Positions 53,132 to 61,738 of a stretch of DNA of 64,000 nt are shown in pieces. The stretch's first letter is position 1, and the number at the start of each line of letters is the position of its first letter. Source of the DNA: an uncultured Blautia sp. (GTDB lineage Bacteria; Bacillota; Clostridia; Lachnospirales; Lachnospiraceae). The notes under the pieces were generated by a model. It was not told the DNA's origin and ran no database searches. It was given only the letters and a program-made list of their open reading frames with translations. A program made the position numbers and the translations under genes. The stretch spans positions 1 to 64,000 of the forward strand of contig CAKRMK010000016.1 of assembly GCA_934364795.1 (NCBI GenBank), read 5' to 3'.

Positions 53132-53147
53132 AAAGGAGAAAAAGAAA

Positions 53148-55172
53148 ATGGCAAAAAAAATAGAATACGGACGCTTTTTACACGGCGGCGATTATAATCC
53201 GGAGCAGTGGCTGGACCGCCCGGATATCCTGAAAAAGGACATTGAATATTTCAAAAAAGCTCATATTAATACAGTATCTGTAGGAATTTTTTCCTGGGCA
53301 GTATTGGAGCCGGAAGAGGGAAAATATAATCTTGACTGGCTGGAGCAGATTATTGACAACTTATATAAAGAGGGAATTTCCACAATCCTGGCAACACCCT
53401 CCGGTGCAAGACCAAAGTGGATGGCAGATAAATATCCGGAAGTCCTCCGAATGGATCCGGACCGTACCAGAAGATTTTTTGGCGGCAGACATAATCACTG
53501 CTATACTTCTCCTGTATACAGAGAAAAGATCCATGCCATGGACAAGCTTCTTTCAGAGAGACTTGGAAAACATCCGGGAGTGCTTCTGTGGCACATTTCA
53601 AATGAATTTGGCGGAGAGTGCTATTGCCCTCTTTGCCAGCAGAAATTCCGTGAATGGCTGAAAGAAAAATACGGAACCATTGAGAACCTGAATTCCAGCT
53701 GGTGCACTACTTTCTGGAGCCATATTTACAACAGCTTTGACCAGATCGAGGCACCCTCTCCAAAAGGGGAAAATGAGCTTCATGCACTGAAACTGGACTG
53801 GAAACGTTTTGTTACAGACCGTACTATTGATTTTTTGAAAGAAGAAGTAGCTGCTATCAGAGAGGGGGGCTCTGACCTTCCTGTCACAGCAAACCTTATG
53901 TATGATTATGCAGGGCTTGACTATAAGAAATTCCGTGATGTACTTGACGTTGTTTCCTGGGATAACTACCCAAGCTGGCACAAAAAAGAAGAGTTTCTTA
54001 CTGCAATTGATGCGGGAATGCAGCATGACCTTATGCGTAGCATCAAAAAACAGCCCTTCCTCCTTATGGAATCCTGCCCGTCAGCAACCAACTGGAAGCC
54101 TATCAATAAGCTGAAAAAGCCGGGAATGATGCTGGCTGCTTCTCTTCAGGCCATTGCTCACGGTTCCGACAGTGTGCTTTACTTCCAGCTTCGCCAGAGC
54201 CAGGGAGCTTCCGAGAAATTCCACGGTGCAGTTATCGACCATTACGGTGGAGATGATACCCGTGTATTTAAAGAAGTGACAGAAGTGGGAGAGGCGCTTG
54301 TACAGCTTCAGGAGGTGGCAGGAAGCAGCCAGAAGGCGCAGGCGGCAGTTCTTTATGACAGGGAAAACGACTGGGCATTAAAGGATGTGCAGGGTCCACG
54401 TAATGAAAACATGTTTTATGTTGAGGCAGTGCAGAAACAGTACCGTGCTTTTAGGAAACAGGGCGTGAATGTAGATGTGATTTCCATGGAGAACGAACTT
54501 TCCGACTATAAGGTTCTGGCAGTTCCTATGGCATATATGTTTAAAGATGGCTACGAAGAAAAGCTTCGTACATTTGCCGAAAATGGAGGAACTCTGGTGA
54601 TTACCTACTGGTCAGGCCTGGTAGATGGAACAGACAAGTGTTTCCTTGGAGGAACGCCTTACGGACTTATGGAGGCAGCCGGACTTCGCAGTACGGAAAT
54701 TGATGCCCTTTATGACTGGGAAGAAAATCGAGGAATTCCGGAAAATGGCAATCACCTTGGCATCACTGGAAGCTATACCTGCAAGAATCTTTGCGAGCTG
54801 GTAAAAGTTACAGATGCAGAAGTTCTTATGCGCTATGAAAGTGATTTTTATGCAGGTCTTCCGGTCCTTACCCACAAAGCGTATGGAAAAGGTCATGTAT
54901 ATTATGTTTGTGCGGATATGGAACCTGCATTTTATGAGGACTTCTATGCACGGACTGTAAAAGAAGCTGATCTTAAAGCTCCACTGGAATTTGTTCCTGC
55001 AGGCGTATCTGTTACTGTGCGTGAAAATGAGGAATATGAGTATCTGTTTATCCAGAATTATGCAAGAAAATCAGTAGCAGTGCCGGTTCCGGAAGGATAT
55101 GAAGTGCTCTATGGAACCAAAGAAGAGGTAATGGCACCTCTTCAGACAAGAGTATTAAAAAGGAAAAAATAA
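53148..55172 (+). CDS. Beta-galactosidase, glycoside hydrolase family 42
   Basis: The 674-aa protein has a TIM barrel with acid/base Glu153 (HISNEFGG) and nucleophile Glu308 (LLMESCPSATNWKP), then a trimerisation domain and a C-terminal domain. Cysteines 118, 158, 160 and 163 (NHCYTSP and CYCPLC) form the zinc site known in many GH42 enzymes. No signal peptide. GH42 enzymes often take beta-1,3, beta-1,4 or beta-1,6 galacto-oligosaccharides. Its pairing with a GH2 enzyme and a CUT1 importer suggests use of mixed galactosides, including host or milk-type glycans (inference). Confidence 0.95.
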   Translation: MAKKIEYGRFLHGGDYNPEQWLDRPDILKKDIEYFKKAHINTVSVGIFSWAVLEPEEGKYNLDWLEQIIDNLYKEGISTILATPSGARPKWMADKYPEVLRMDPDRTRRFFGGRHNHCYTSPVYREKIHAMDKLLSERLGKHPGVLLWHISNEFGGECYCPLCQQKFREWLKEKYGTIENLNSSWCTTFWSHIYNSFDQIEAPSPKGENELHALKLDWKRFVTDRTIDFLKEEVAAIREGGSDLPVTANLMYDYAGLDYKKFRDVLDVVSWDNYPSWHKKEEFLTAIDAGMQHDLMRSIKKQPFLLMESCPSATNWKPINKLKKPGMMLAASLQAIAHGSDSVLYFQLRQSQGASEKFHGAVIDHYGGDDTRVFKEVTEVGEALVQLQEVAGSSQKAQAAVLYDRENDWALKDVQGPRNENMFYVEAVQKQYRAFRKQGVNVDVISMENELSDYKVLAVPMAYMFKDGYEEKLRTFAENGGTLVITYWSGLVDGTDKCFLGGTPYGLMEAAGLRSTEIDALYDWEENRGIPENGNHLGITGSYTCKNLCELVKVTDAEVLMRYESDFYAGLPVLTHKAYGKGHVYYVCADMEPAFYEDFYARTVKEADLKAPLEFVPAGVSVTVRENEEYEYLFIQNYARKSVAVPVPEGYEVLYGTKEEVMAPLQTRVLKRKK

Positions 55173-55177
55173 ACACT

Positions 55178-55207
55178 TTGACACCTGCTTTACAGTGAAT
55201 GTATAAT
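55178..55207 (+). promoter_or_regulatory. Near-consensus promoter of the second galactoside-locus AraC gene
   Basis: TTGACA (55178-55183), 18-base spacer, TATAAT (55202-55207), with both hexamers perfect. Confidence 0.75.
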
Positions 55208-55216
55208 AAGTGGAGA

Positions 55217-55284
55217 AATTGCTGCTGTTCACAGGTAATGTTCCGCGAAGCGCGTTGCAGCGAACGTAGTGAGCAGTAACTTGG
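55217..55284 (+). repeat. Dispersed palindromic repeat family 2, copy 2
   Basis: TGCTGTTCAC..GTAATGTTC..GTTGCAGCGAACG..AGTGAGCAGTAAC matches the order of words in the copy at 29961-30042. An inner CCGCGAAGCGCG stem adds stability. It again sits in the leader between a promoter and an ATG. Confidence 0.65.
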
Positions 55285-55309
55285 AAATTCACTGTCAGGA
55301 GGTGTCCCT

Positions 55310-56293
55310 GTGCAAAAAGAACTGCTGGAACAGCTTCGTAAGATTACAGACGAAGAGAAACGTATTTTAAACGGAGAAGCAGAAGTAGATAAAGATCTTT
55401 ATACATCAGGAAGCGATTTTACTGTTGACAGCAGTAAAATGTTAGAAGAGGGAAAGCTGATCGCGGTGCGTACACACACCAGATTCGTGCATTTCCCTCT
55501 TCATCGTCATAATTATGTGGAGGTTCTGTACGTCTGTGAGGGATCACTTACCAATATTATAGATGGCAAACCAGTAGTGGTTCACAAAGGCGAGCTCCTT
55601 TTCCTTAATCAGTTTACCCATCATGAGATTATGGCAGCAGGGAAAAATGACATTGCCATTAACTTTATGGTACTTCCGGAATTTTTTGATGTGGCATATT
55701 CTATGGCCGGAAATAATAATGTGCTTGCGGATTTTCTGGTGAATGTACTCCGCAGGGATAATCAGCAGGGAGAATATCTCCATTTCAAGGTAGCAGAGGT
55801 ATTGCAGATCCAGAATCTTCTGGAAAATATGATCTATTCCCTTGTAACAGGAAAGGGAAACCAGAGCCGGATCAATCAGACTACAATGGGACTTATTTTT
55901 CTTTATCTGATCGATTCCGTACAATATGTGGAGATGCGCCTTCCAAACCAGTATGAAAATATGATTTCCATGACTACCCTGGATTATATTGAACAGAAAT
56001 ACCGTACCGCCACTTTGACCGAGCTTTGCGATATGCTTCATCTTCCCATGCATGTGTTAAGTAAAATGATCAAAAAGACAACAGGTTTTAATTTCAAAGA
56101 GCTTCTCCAGAGGAAGCGCTTAAGTAAGGCTGTGGAACTGATGTGTGACACAGATCTTCCCATCAGTGATGTGATCGCGGCAGTAGGATATGAGAACAAC
56201 AGTTATTTTCACAGGGTATTTAAAGAACGGTATCATGTGACTCCAAGAGTATTTCGCATGGAAAACAAAAAAAGTAACTGTGTCCGTATCTGA
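55310..56293 (+). CDS. AraC-family transcriptional regulator
   Basis: The 327-aa protein has a cupin sensor (FPLHRHNYVEVLYVCEGSLTN; LLFLNQFTHHEI) and C-terminal double helix-turn-helix (about 215-315, ATLTELCDMLHLPMHVLSKMI and ISDVIAAVGYENNSYFHRVFKERY). GTG start with CAGGAGGTG ahead. Lies directly after the beta-galactosidase genes, so it may control them or the following nucleoside-type importer. Confidence 0.88.
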   Translation: MQKELLEQLRKITDEEKRILNGEAEVDKDLYTSGSDFTVDSSKMLEEGKLIAVRTHTRFVHFPLHRHNYVEVLYVCEGSLTNIIDGKPVVVHKGELLFLNQFTHHEIMAAGKNDIAINFMVLPEFFDVAYSMAGNNNVLADFLVNVLRRDNQQGEYLHFKVAEVLQIQNLLENMIYSLVTGKGNQSRINQTTMGLIFLYLIDSVQYVEMRLPNQYENMISMTTLDYIEQKYRTATLTELCDMLHLPMHVLSKMIKKTTGFNFKELLQRKRLSKAVELMCDTDLPISDVIAAVGYENNSYFHRVFKERYHVTPRVFRMENKKSNCVRI

Positions 56294-56353
56294 AAAAGTT
56301 TTTAAAAAATTTATAATTTGTTCAAAAAAAAATTTTGAATTGTCGGTAAATGG

Positions 56354-56382
56354 TTGACATTCATAAATAAAAAAAATACAAT
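56354..56382 (+). promoter_or_regulatory. Promoter of the BMP-family importer operon
   Basis: TTGACA (56354-56359), 17-base spacer, TACAAT (56377-56382). A leader of about 85 bases follows before AAGGAGG and ATG 56474. No known riboswitch pattern is seen in it. Confidence 0.7.
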
Positions 56383-56473
56383 GAGCATAACGTTTAAGAC
56401 TTTTCTTACATATTAGATTTGTAGTCCGTGTGGAAAGTCTCAAGCAAATCAAAAATATCAAGGAGGAAGTAAA

Positions 56474-57778
56474 ATGAAAAAAATGTGTAAAAAATTTGTC
56501 AGCCTTCTTCTTGCAGCAGTGATGGTGCTCACAATGACTGCTTTCGCTTCTGTTGTTTATGCCGCTGACGAGGACAACGTAGAAGTTGATCCTAACTTCA
56601 AGATGGGTGTTATTCTTGTAGGTGATGAGACTGAAGGATATTCCGCAGCTCACATTGCAGGCGTTAAGGAAGCTGCTTCAGAGCTTGGCCTTGACGACAG
56701 CCAGATCATCTGGAAGTACAAGGTTCCGGAAGATTCCAGCTGCTATGATGCAGCAATCGACCTTGTTGGACAGGGATGTTCTCTGGTAATCGGTAACAGC
56801 TATGGACATCAGACATATCTGGTACAGGCTGCACAGGAATACCCGGATGTAACATTTGTATCCATGACTGGCGATTTTGCAGCAATCAGCGGATGCGAGA
56901 ACTTCAAGAACGCGTTTACAAACATTTATGAAGCACGTTATGTATCAGGTGTTGTTGCCGGACTGAAACTGAAAGAAATCCTGGAAGATGGTACTCTTAC
57001 AGCAGAGACACAGCCAGACAGCTTTGATGCAGATGGAAATGTTAAAATCGGTTATGTTGGTGCATTTAGTTATGCAGAGGTTGTTTCCGGTTATACAGCA
57101 TTTTATCTTGGCGTTAAGAGTGTAGTTCCGAACACTGTAATGGAAGTTAAGTATACTAACTCCTGGTTTGATATTGACAAAGAGGGTGCAGCAGCAGAGG
57201 CACTTATTGCCAACGGCTGTGTGATCATCGGACAGCATGCAGATTCTACCGGAGCTCCGGCAGCTACACAGAAGCTTCACGATGATGGCAAGATCTGCTA
57301 CTCTGTAGGATATAATATTGATATGCTTGAGACTGCTCCTACAGCAGCACTTACTTCCGCAACCAATAACTGGGCTGTATATTACAAACATGCAATTGCA
57401 ACTGTAATGGGTGGCGGTGATCTTGAACAGGACTGGTCTGCTGGATATAATGATGATGCAGTAGGAATCACAGATCTTGGTGAGTCCTGTGCAGAAGGAA
57501 CAGCTGATTATGTTGCTGATGTTGAGAGCAAACTGAAAGACGGTTCTCTTCAGGTATTTGATACTTCTACGTTTACAGTAGGCGGTGAAGAAGTTACAAC
57601 TGCAGAAGTTGACCTTTCTTTCATGGATTACACAACTGATCCTGCAACTGTTGTATACCAGGGCGAGACTGTTGAGGCAATCGAGGATGGACATTTTGCA
57701 GAGTCCACATTCAGAAGTGCGCCTTACTTCACACTTCGTATTGATGGAATCACAGAGGATGCAGACGCAGTTGAATAA
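56474..57778 (+). CDS. BMP-family (Med/PnrA-like) substrate-binding protein, nucleoside type
   Basis: The 434-aa protein has a Sec signal peptide (1-31, cleavage near VYAAD) without a lipobox cysteine, which is unusual as this family is normally lipidated. Mature part has the BMP pattern: KMGVILVGDETEGYSAAHIAGVKEA, FVSMTGDFA, YVSGVVAGL, KIGYVGAFSYAEVVSGY, IIGQHADSTGAPAA, NWAVYYKHAI. Members bind purine nucleosides. The ATPase and two permeases downstream match the YufNOPQ/NupNOPQ arrangement. Its length is above the usual 340-360 aa owing to a C-terminal part (residues 370-434). Confidence 0.88.
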   Translation: MKKMCKKFVSLLLAAVMVLTMTAFASVVYAADEDNVEVDPNFKMGVILVGDETEGYSAAHIAGVKEAASELGLDDSQIIWKYKVPEDSSCYDAAIDLVGQGCSLVIGNSYGHQTYLVQAAQEYPDVTFVSMTGDFAAISGCENFKNAFTNIYEARYVSGVVAGLKLKEILEDGTLTAETQPDSFDADGNVKIGYVGAFSYAEVVSGYTAFYLGVKSVVPNTVMEVKYTNSWFDIDKEGAAAEALIANGCVIIGQHADSTGAPAATQKLHDDGKICYSVGYNIDMLETAPTAALTSATNNWAVYYKHAIATVMGGGDLEQDWSAGYNDDAVGITDLGESCAEGTADYVADVESKLKDGSLQVFDTSTFTVGGEEVTTAEVDLSFMDYTTDPATVVYQGETVEAIEDGHFAESTFRSAPYFTLRIDGITEDADAVE

Positions 57779-57834
57779 GCAGTATATGCTTAACATACTG
57801 TCCGTTTGTATCAGACAGTGAAGACTGGAATCCG

Positions 57835-57864
57835 AAAGGGGAGCTTTAAAACAGCTTCCCTTTT
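57835..57864 (+). terminator. Partial terminator after the binding-protein gene
   Basis: AAAGGGGAGCT (57835-57845) pairs with AGCTTCCCTTT (57853-57863) with one G-U, followed by few Ts. Probably leaky, so the binding protein is made in excess of the downstream importer genes. Confidence 0.65.
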
Positions 57865-57938
57865 GTTTACGCAGGCAATAAAAGGAAAAATTCTTGCAAG
57901 TGTCTGCAACACTAAAAAGGGAAGGGAGGCACAACACT

Positions 57939-59471
57939 TTGGAATATGCGATTCAGTTAAAAAATGTTACCAAAACATTTGGAAAAGTTGTTGCCAACAA
58001 AAATGTCAGCCTTGATGTAAAAAAAGGCGAGATCCTCTCCCTCCTGGGAGAAAACGGAAGCGGTAAAACCACTTTGATGAATATGATCTCCGGTATTTAT
58101 TTTCCGGATTCAGGAGAAATCCTTGTAGGTGGAAAAAAGGTGGAAATCCGCTCTCCAAAAGACGCTTATGATCTGGGAATCGGTATGATCCACCAGCATT
58201 TTAAGCTGATCGATGTATTTAGCGCCACAGAGAATATTGCTCTTGGATTGGATAAGAAACAGAAATTTGATCTGAAAGAAGTACGAAAAAAGGCGCAGGC
58301 AATCTGCGACAAATATCATTTTGATCTGGACCTGAACCAGAAGGTTTATGAAATGAGCGTGTCACAGAAGCAGACTCTGGAAATTGTAAAAGTTCTTTAC
58401 CGTGGAGCTGATATCCTGATTCTGGATGAGCCTACTGCCGTACTGACACCCCAGGAGACAGAGCGTCTTTTTGAAGTCATCCGAAATATGAAAGCAGATA
58501 ATAAATCTGTGATTATTATTACCCACAAGCTTCATGAGGTGCTGGAAATTTCTGACAGGGTAGCAATCCTCAGAAAAGGGGAATACATAGGTACTGTAGA
58601 TACCAGTGAGGCTACAGAAAATTCACTGACAGAAATGATGGTGGGAAAAAAGGTAGAACTGAACATTGCGCGTTCTGCACCGTTGAATCCTGTGAAACGT
58701 CTGTCTGTTTCCCATCTTACTGTATATAACCGGGAAGAAGTGAAGGTGCTGGATGATGTAAGCTTTGATGTTTTTGGAGGAGAAATCCTTGGTATTGCCG
58801 GAATTTCCGGAAATGGACAAAAAGAGCTTCTGGAGGCTATTGCAGGACTTCAGATCACAGCACAGGGCAGCAGCATTGAATTTTACGAAAGAGGAAGAGA
58901 AGACCAGCCCCTTCAGCTGGTTGGAAAAACACCTAAGAAAATACGTGATGCAGGGGTTCACCTTGCATTTGTTCCAGAGGACCGTCTCGGAATGGGACTG
59001 GTAGGCTCCATGGGTATGACCGGAAATATGCTTTTAAAGAGCTACGGAAAAGGCGCATCCCCTATTACAGATATGCGTACGCCTAGGAAAATGGCAGAAA
59101 AAGTAAAAGATGAGCTGGAGGTCGTAACTCCAAGCCTGAATACGCCTGTTTCCCGTCTGTCAGGAGGAAACGTGCAGAAAGTACTTGTAGGCCGTGAAAT
59201 TGCAGAAGCACCTACAGTACTTATGACTGCATATGCAGTGCGTGGACTTGATATTAATACTTCCTATACTATTTATAATCTTCTGGATGAAGAGAAAAAA
59301 GAAGGAGTTGCCGTTGTTTACGTAGGTGAGGATCTGGATGTTCTTATCGATCTGTGTGACCGTATTCTGGTGCTCTGCGGAGGTAAAGAGAACGGTATCC
59401 TGGATGCCAGAACTACCACCAAAGAAGAAGTGGGCCTGCTTATGACAAATCTTCGGAAGGAGGGGAAATAA
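57939..59471 (+). CDS. Nucleoside-type ABC transporter ATPase (YufO/NupO-like)
   Basis: The 510-aa protein has two ABC cassettes. First: Walker A LLGENGSGKTTLM, Walker B ILILDEPTAVLTP. Second: degenerate Walker A (GISGNGQKELLE), signature LSGGNVQKVLVGRE, and a Walker B region reading VLMTAYAVRGLD where D-E-P or A-Q-P is usual, so the second site is probably inactive. TTG 57939 has GGGAGG at nine bases and begins the family's N-terminus (EYAIQLKNVTKTFG). Next gene starts immediately. Confidence 0.92.
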   Translation: MEYAIQLKNVTKTFGKVVANKNVSLDVKKGEILSLLGENGSGKTTLMNMISGIYFPDSGEILVGGKKVEIRSPKDAYDLGIGMIHQHFKLIDVFSATENIALGLDKKQKFDLKEVRKKAQAICDKYHFDLDLNQKVYEMSVSQKQTLEIVKVLYRGADILILDEPTAVLTPQETERLFEVIRNMKADNKSVIIITHKLHEVLEISDRVAILRKGEYIGTVDTSEATENSLTEMMVGKKVELNIARSAPLNPVKRLSVSHLTVYNREEVKVLDDVSFDVFGGEILGIAGISGNGQKELLEAIAGLQITAQGSSIEFYERGREDQPLQLVGKTPKKIRDAGVHLAFVPEDRLGMGLVGSMGMTGNMLLKSYGKGASPITDMRTPRKMAEKVKDELEVVTPSLNTPVSRLSGGNVQKVLVGREIAEAPTVLMTAYAVRGLDINTSYTIYNLLDEEKKEGVAVVYVGEDLDVLIDLCDRILVLCGGKENGILDARTTTKEEVGLLMTNLRKEGK

Positions 59472-60569
59472 ATGAGTGATGTAAAAACAAAAGAACCCTT
59501 AGTCCGGATCATTAAGCGTGACCGAACCGGATTCGGCTACAAGGTGTGGGTGCGTGCAGCTGCAATCATTCTGGCTCTTGTAGTAGATGCAATTTTTATT
59601 TACAGCGTAACCGGACTGAATCCACTGTCTGTTTATGGTGTTATGTTTAACGGTACCTTTATGACAAGCATCCGTTTTTCCTGGGCAATGAGAGATCTGG
59701 TAACTCTTCTTTGTATCGGTATTGCTCTTGCACCTGCATTTAAAATGCGTTTCTGGAATATCGGAGCAGAGGGCCAGGTTCTTATGGGTGGACTTGCCAC
59801 TGCAATGGTTATGGTAAAATGTGGACAGAGCCTTCCAACACCTGTACTTTTTCTGGTTATGTTCCTTACCAGTGTAATTGCAGGTGGTCTGTGGGGATTT
59901 ATCCCGGCTGTATTTAAAGCATACTGGAATACAAATGAAACACTGTTCACCCTGATGATGAACTATGTGGCAACCAGCATTGTTGCCTGCATGACCAACA
60001 TTCTCCGTGGAAAGGCTTCCAGCCTTGGAAAACTGAACATGTCCACACAGGTTGGATGGTTTCCGCAGTTTCTGGGACAGAGATACAATATTAACATTCT
60101 GATCGTTGTGATTCTGATGTTTGTAATGTTTTTCTATCTGAAATATTCCAAACAGGGCTATGAGATTACCGTAGTAGGTGAATCCGAGAATACCGCAAGA
60201 TATGCAGGAATCAATGTGAAATGGGTTACAATCCGTACCATGATCATTTCCGGTGCCATCTGCGGACTGGTTGGATTTCTCATTGTTGCCGGACGGGATC
60301 AGACAATTTCCACTACATCAGCAGGTGGAAATGGATTTACTGCGATTATTGTTGCATGGCTTGCAAAGTTTAATACTTTTTATATGGCACTGATTTCCTT
60401 CCTTCTGATTTTCCTTTCAAAGGGTGCAGCTGAAATTGCTTCAGCATACAGCCTGAATGATTATGCAGCAAGTATTATCGAGGGAATCATTCTGTTCTTT
60501 ATCCTGGGAAGTGAATTCTTTATCAATTATAAGATGATTTTCCGTGGTTCCAAAAAGGAGGTGCACTAA
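59472..60569 (+). CDS. Nucleoside-type ABC permease 1 (YufP/NupP-like)
   Basis: The 365-aa permease has eight or more helices and the family stretches FKMRFWNIGAEGQVLMGGL, NTNETLFTLMMNYVA and ESENTARYAGINVKWV. Starts directly at the end of the ATPase gene. Confidence 0.9.
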   Translation: MSDVKTKEPLVRIIKRDRTGFGYKVWVRAAAIILALVVDAIFIYSVTGLNPLSVYGVMFNGTFMTSIRFSWAMRDLVTLLCIGIALAPAFKMRFWNIGAEGQVLMGGLATAMVMVKCGQSLPTPVLFLVMFLTSVIAGGLWGFIPAVFKAYWNTNETLFTLMMNYVATSIVACMTNILRGKASSLGKLNMSTQVGWFPQFLGQRYNINILIVVILMFVMFFYLKYSKQGYEITVVGESENTARYAGINVKWVTIRTMIISGAICGLVGFLIVAGRDQTISTTSAGGNGFTAIIVAWLAKFNTFYMALISFLLIFLSKGAAEIASAYSLNDYAASIIEGIILFFILGSEFFINYKMIFRGSKKEVH

Positions 60570-61562
60570 ATGAGTAATCTGATTGCATGGATCATCAGAG
60601 CAATTCCCTTCGGCACTATCATTATGTTTGGCTCCATGGGTGAGATCACCACTGAAAAATCAGGAAATCTGAATCTTGGTGTTCCGGGAATTATGTATCT
60701 TGGCGGATTTGCAGGATTTGCAAGCTCTTACTTTTATGAGAAAAATGCAGCCGATCCAAAAGGATGGATCTGTGTTCTGCTGGCACTTGTGGCAGCTGTG
60801 GCGGCATCTATTTTTGGAGGGCTGATTTTCAGCTTCCTGACCATTACCTTACGTGCAAACCAGAACGTAACTGGTCTTGCACTTACCACCTTTGGTATGG
60901 GTGTTGCCAATTTCTTTGGCGTATTTATTTTGAATGGTGCAAGCTATACGGCAGCACCTCTGGCATATGCCTCTTTTTCAAAGAAAATTCCGTTCCTTTC
61001 TACGAAATTTGGAATTATCAGCAAAACCGTATTTTCTTACGGATTCCTGGTATATGCGGCTATTATCATAGCGGTTATTCTTCACTATGTTCTTAACAAA
61101 ACAAGAGTGGGGTTGAATCTTCGTGCTGTAGGTGAGAATCCTGGAACAGCAGATGCGGCAGGTATCAATGTTACGAAATATAAATATCTTGCAACCTGTC
61201 TTGGTGCCGGCCTTTCCGGAATCGGCGGTCTGTATTATGTGCTGGATTACAACCAGGGAATCTGGGCTACTACAGGACAGATTGAAGCCCTTGGCTGGCT
61301 GGCTGTTGCACTGGTAATTTTTACCACCTGGAAGCCGTTGAATGCTATCTGGGGCGCATATCTTTTCGGTATGCTGTACTGGCTGTATCAGTTCCTTCCA
61401 AGTATCCTTGGTATCAAGGTGGCAAGCTATGTGACAGACCTGATCCAGATGGTTCCGTATGTAGTAACCATTGTGGTACTGGTTGTTGTAAGCTTCCGTA
61501 AGAAAAAAGAAAATCAGCCTCCGGAAAGCCTGGGACTTTCCTACTTCCGCGAGGAAAGATAA
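60570..61562 (+). CDS. Nucleoside-type ABC permease 2 (YufQ/NupQ-like)
   Basis: The 330-aa permease has the YufQ-type TTEKSGNLNLGVPGIMYLGG, RANQNVTGLALTTFGMGV and GENPGTADAAGINV. Starts immediately after permease 1 and is the last gene of the operon. Confidence 0.9.
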   Translation: MSNLIAWIIRAIPFGTIIMFGSMGEITTEKSGNLNLGVPGIMYLGGFAGFASSYFYEKNAADPKGWICVLLALVAAVAASIFGGLIFSFLTITLRANQNVTGLALTTFGMGVANFFGVFILNGASYTAAPLAYASFSKKIPFLSTKFGIISKTVFSYGFLVYAAIIIAVILHYVLNKTRVGLNLRAVGENPGTADAAGINVTKYKYLATCLGAGLSGIGGLYYVLDYNQGIWATTGQIEALGWLAVALVIFTTWKPLNAIWGAYLFGMLYWLYQFLPSILGIKVASYVTDLIQMVPYVVTIVVLVVVSFRKKKENQPPESLGLSYFREER

Positions 61563-61570
61563 AAAAGAGA

Positions 61571-61615
61571 AAAAAGCCTTCTGGTCTGGCAATGAGTTGG
61601 ATTGGAAGGCTTTTT
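61571..61615 (+). terminator. Rho-independent terminator of the nucleoside-type importer
   Basis: AAAAAGCCTTC (61571-61581) pairs perfectly with GAAGGCTTTTT (61605-61615). Confidence 0.88.
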
Positions 61616-61659
61616 CATTTCTGGAAAGTGTGAAAAAATCGTGTCTTTGGAAAAGAAAG

Positions 61660-61688
61660 TTTACTTTCTGTTGCGAAAATGTTATATT
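61660..61688 (+). promoter_or_regulatory. Promoter of the trigger-factor-like lipoprotein gene
   Basis: TTTACT (61660-61665), 17-base spacer, TATATT (61683-61688) with an extended TG motif just upstream. Confidence 0.5.
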
Positions 61689-61738
61689 AGTTTAAACTGA
61701 TTCATAATGTTGATGAAAAAAGAAAGGATTACAGAATT

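Noticed and set aside
56383..56463. Purine riboswitch in the leader of the nucleoside-type importer
   Set aside because: The conserved purine-riboswitch junction words are absent.
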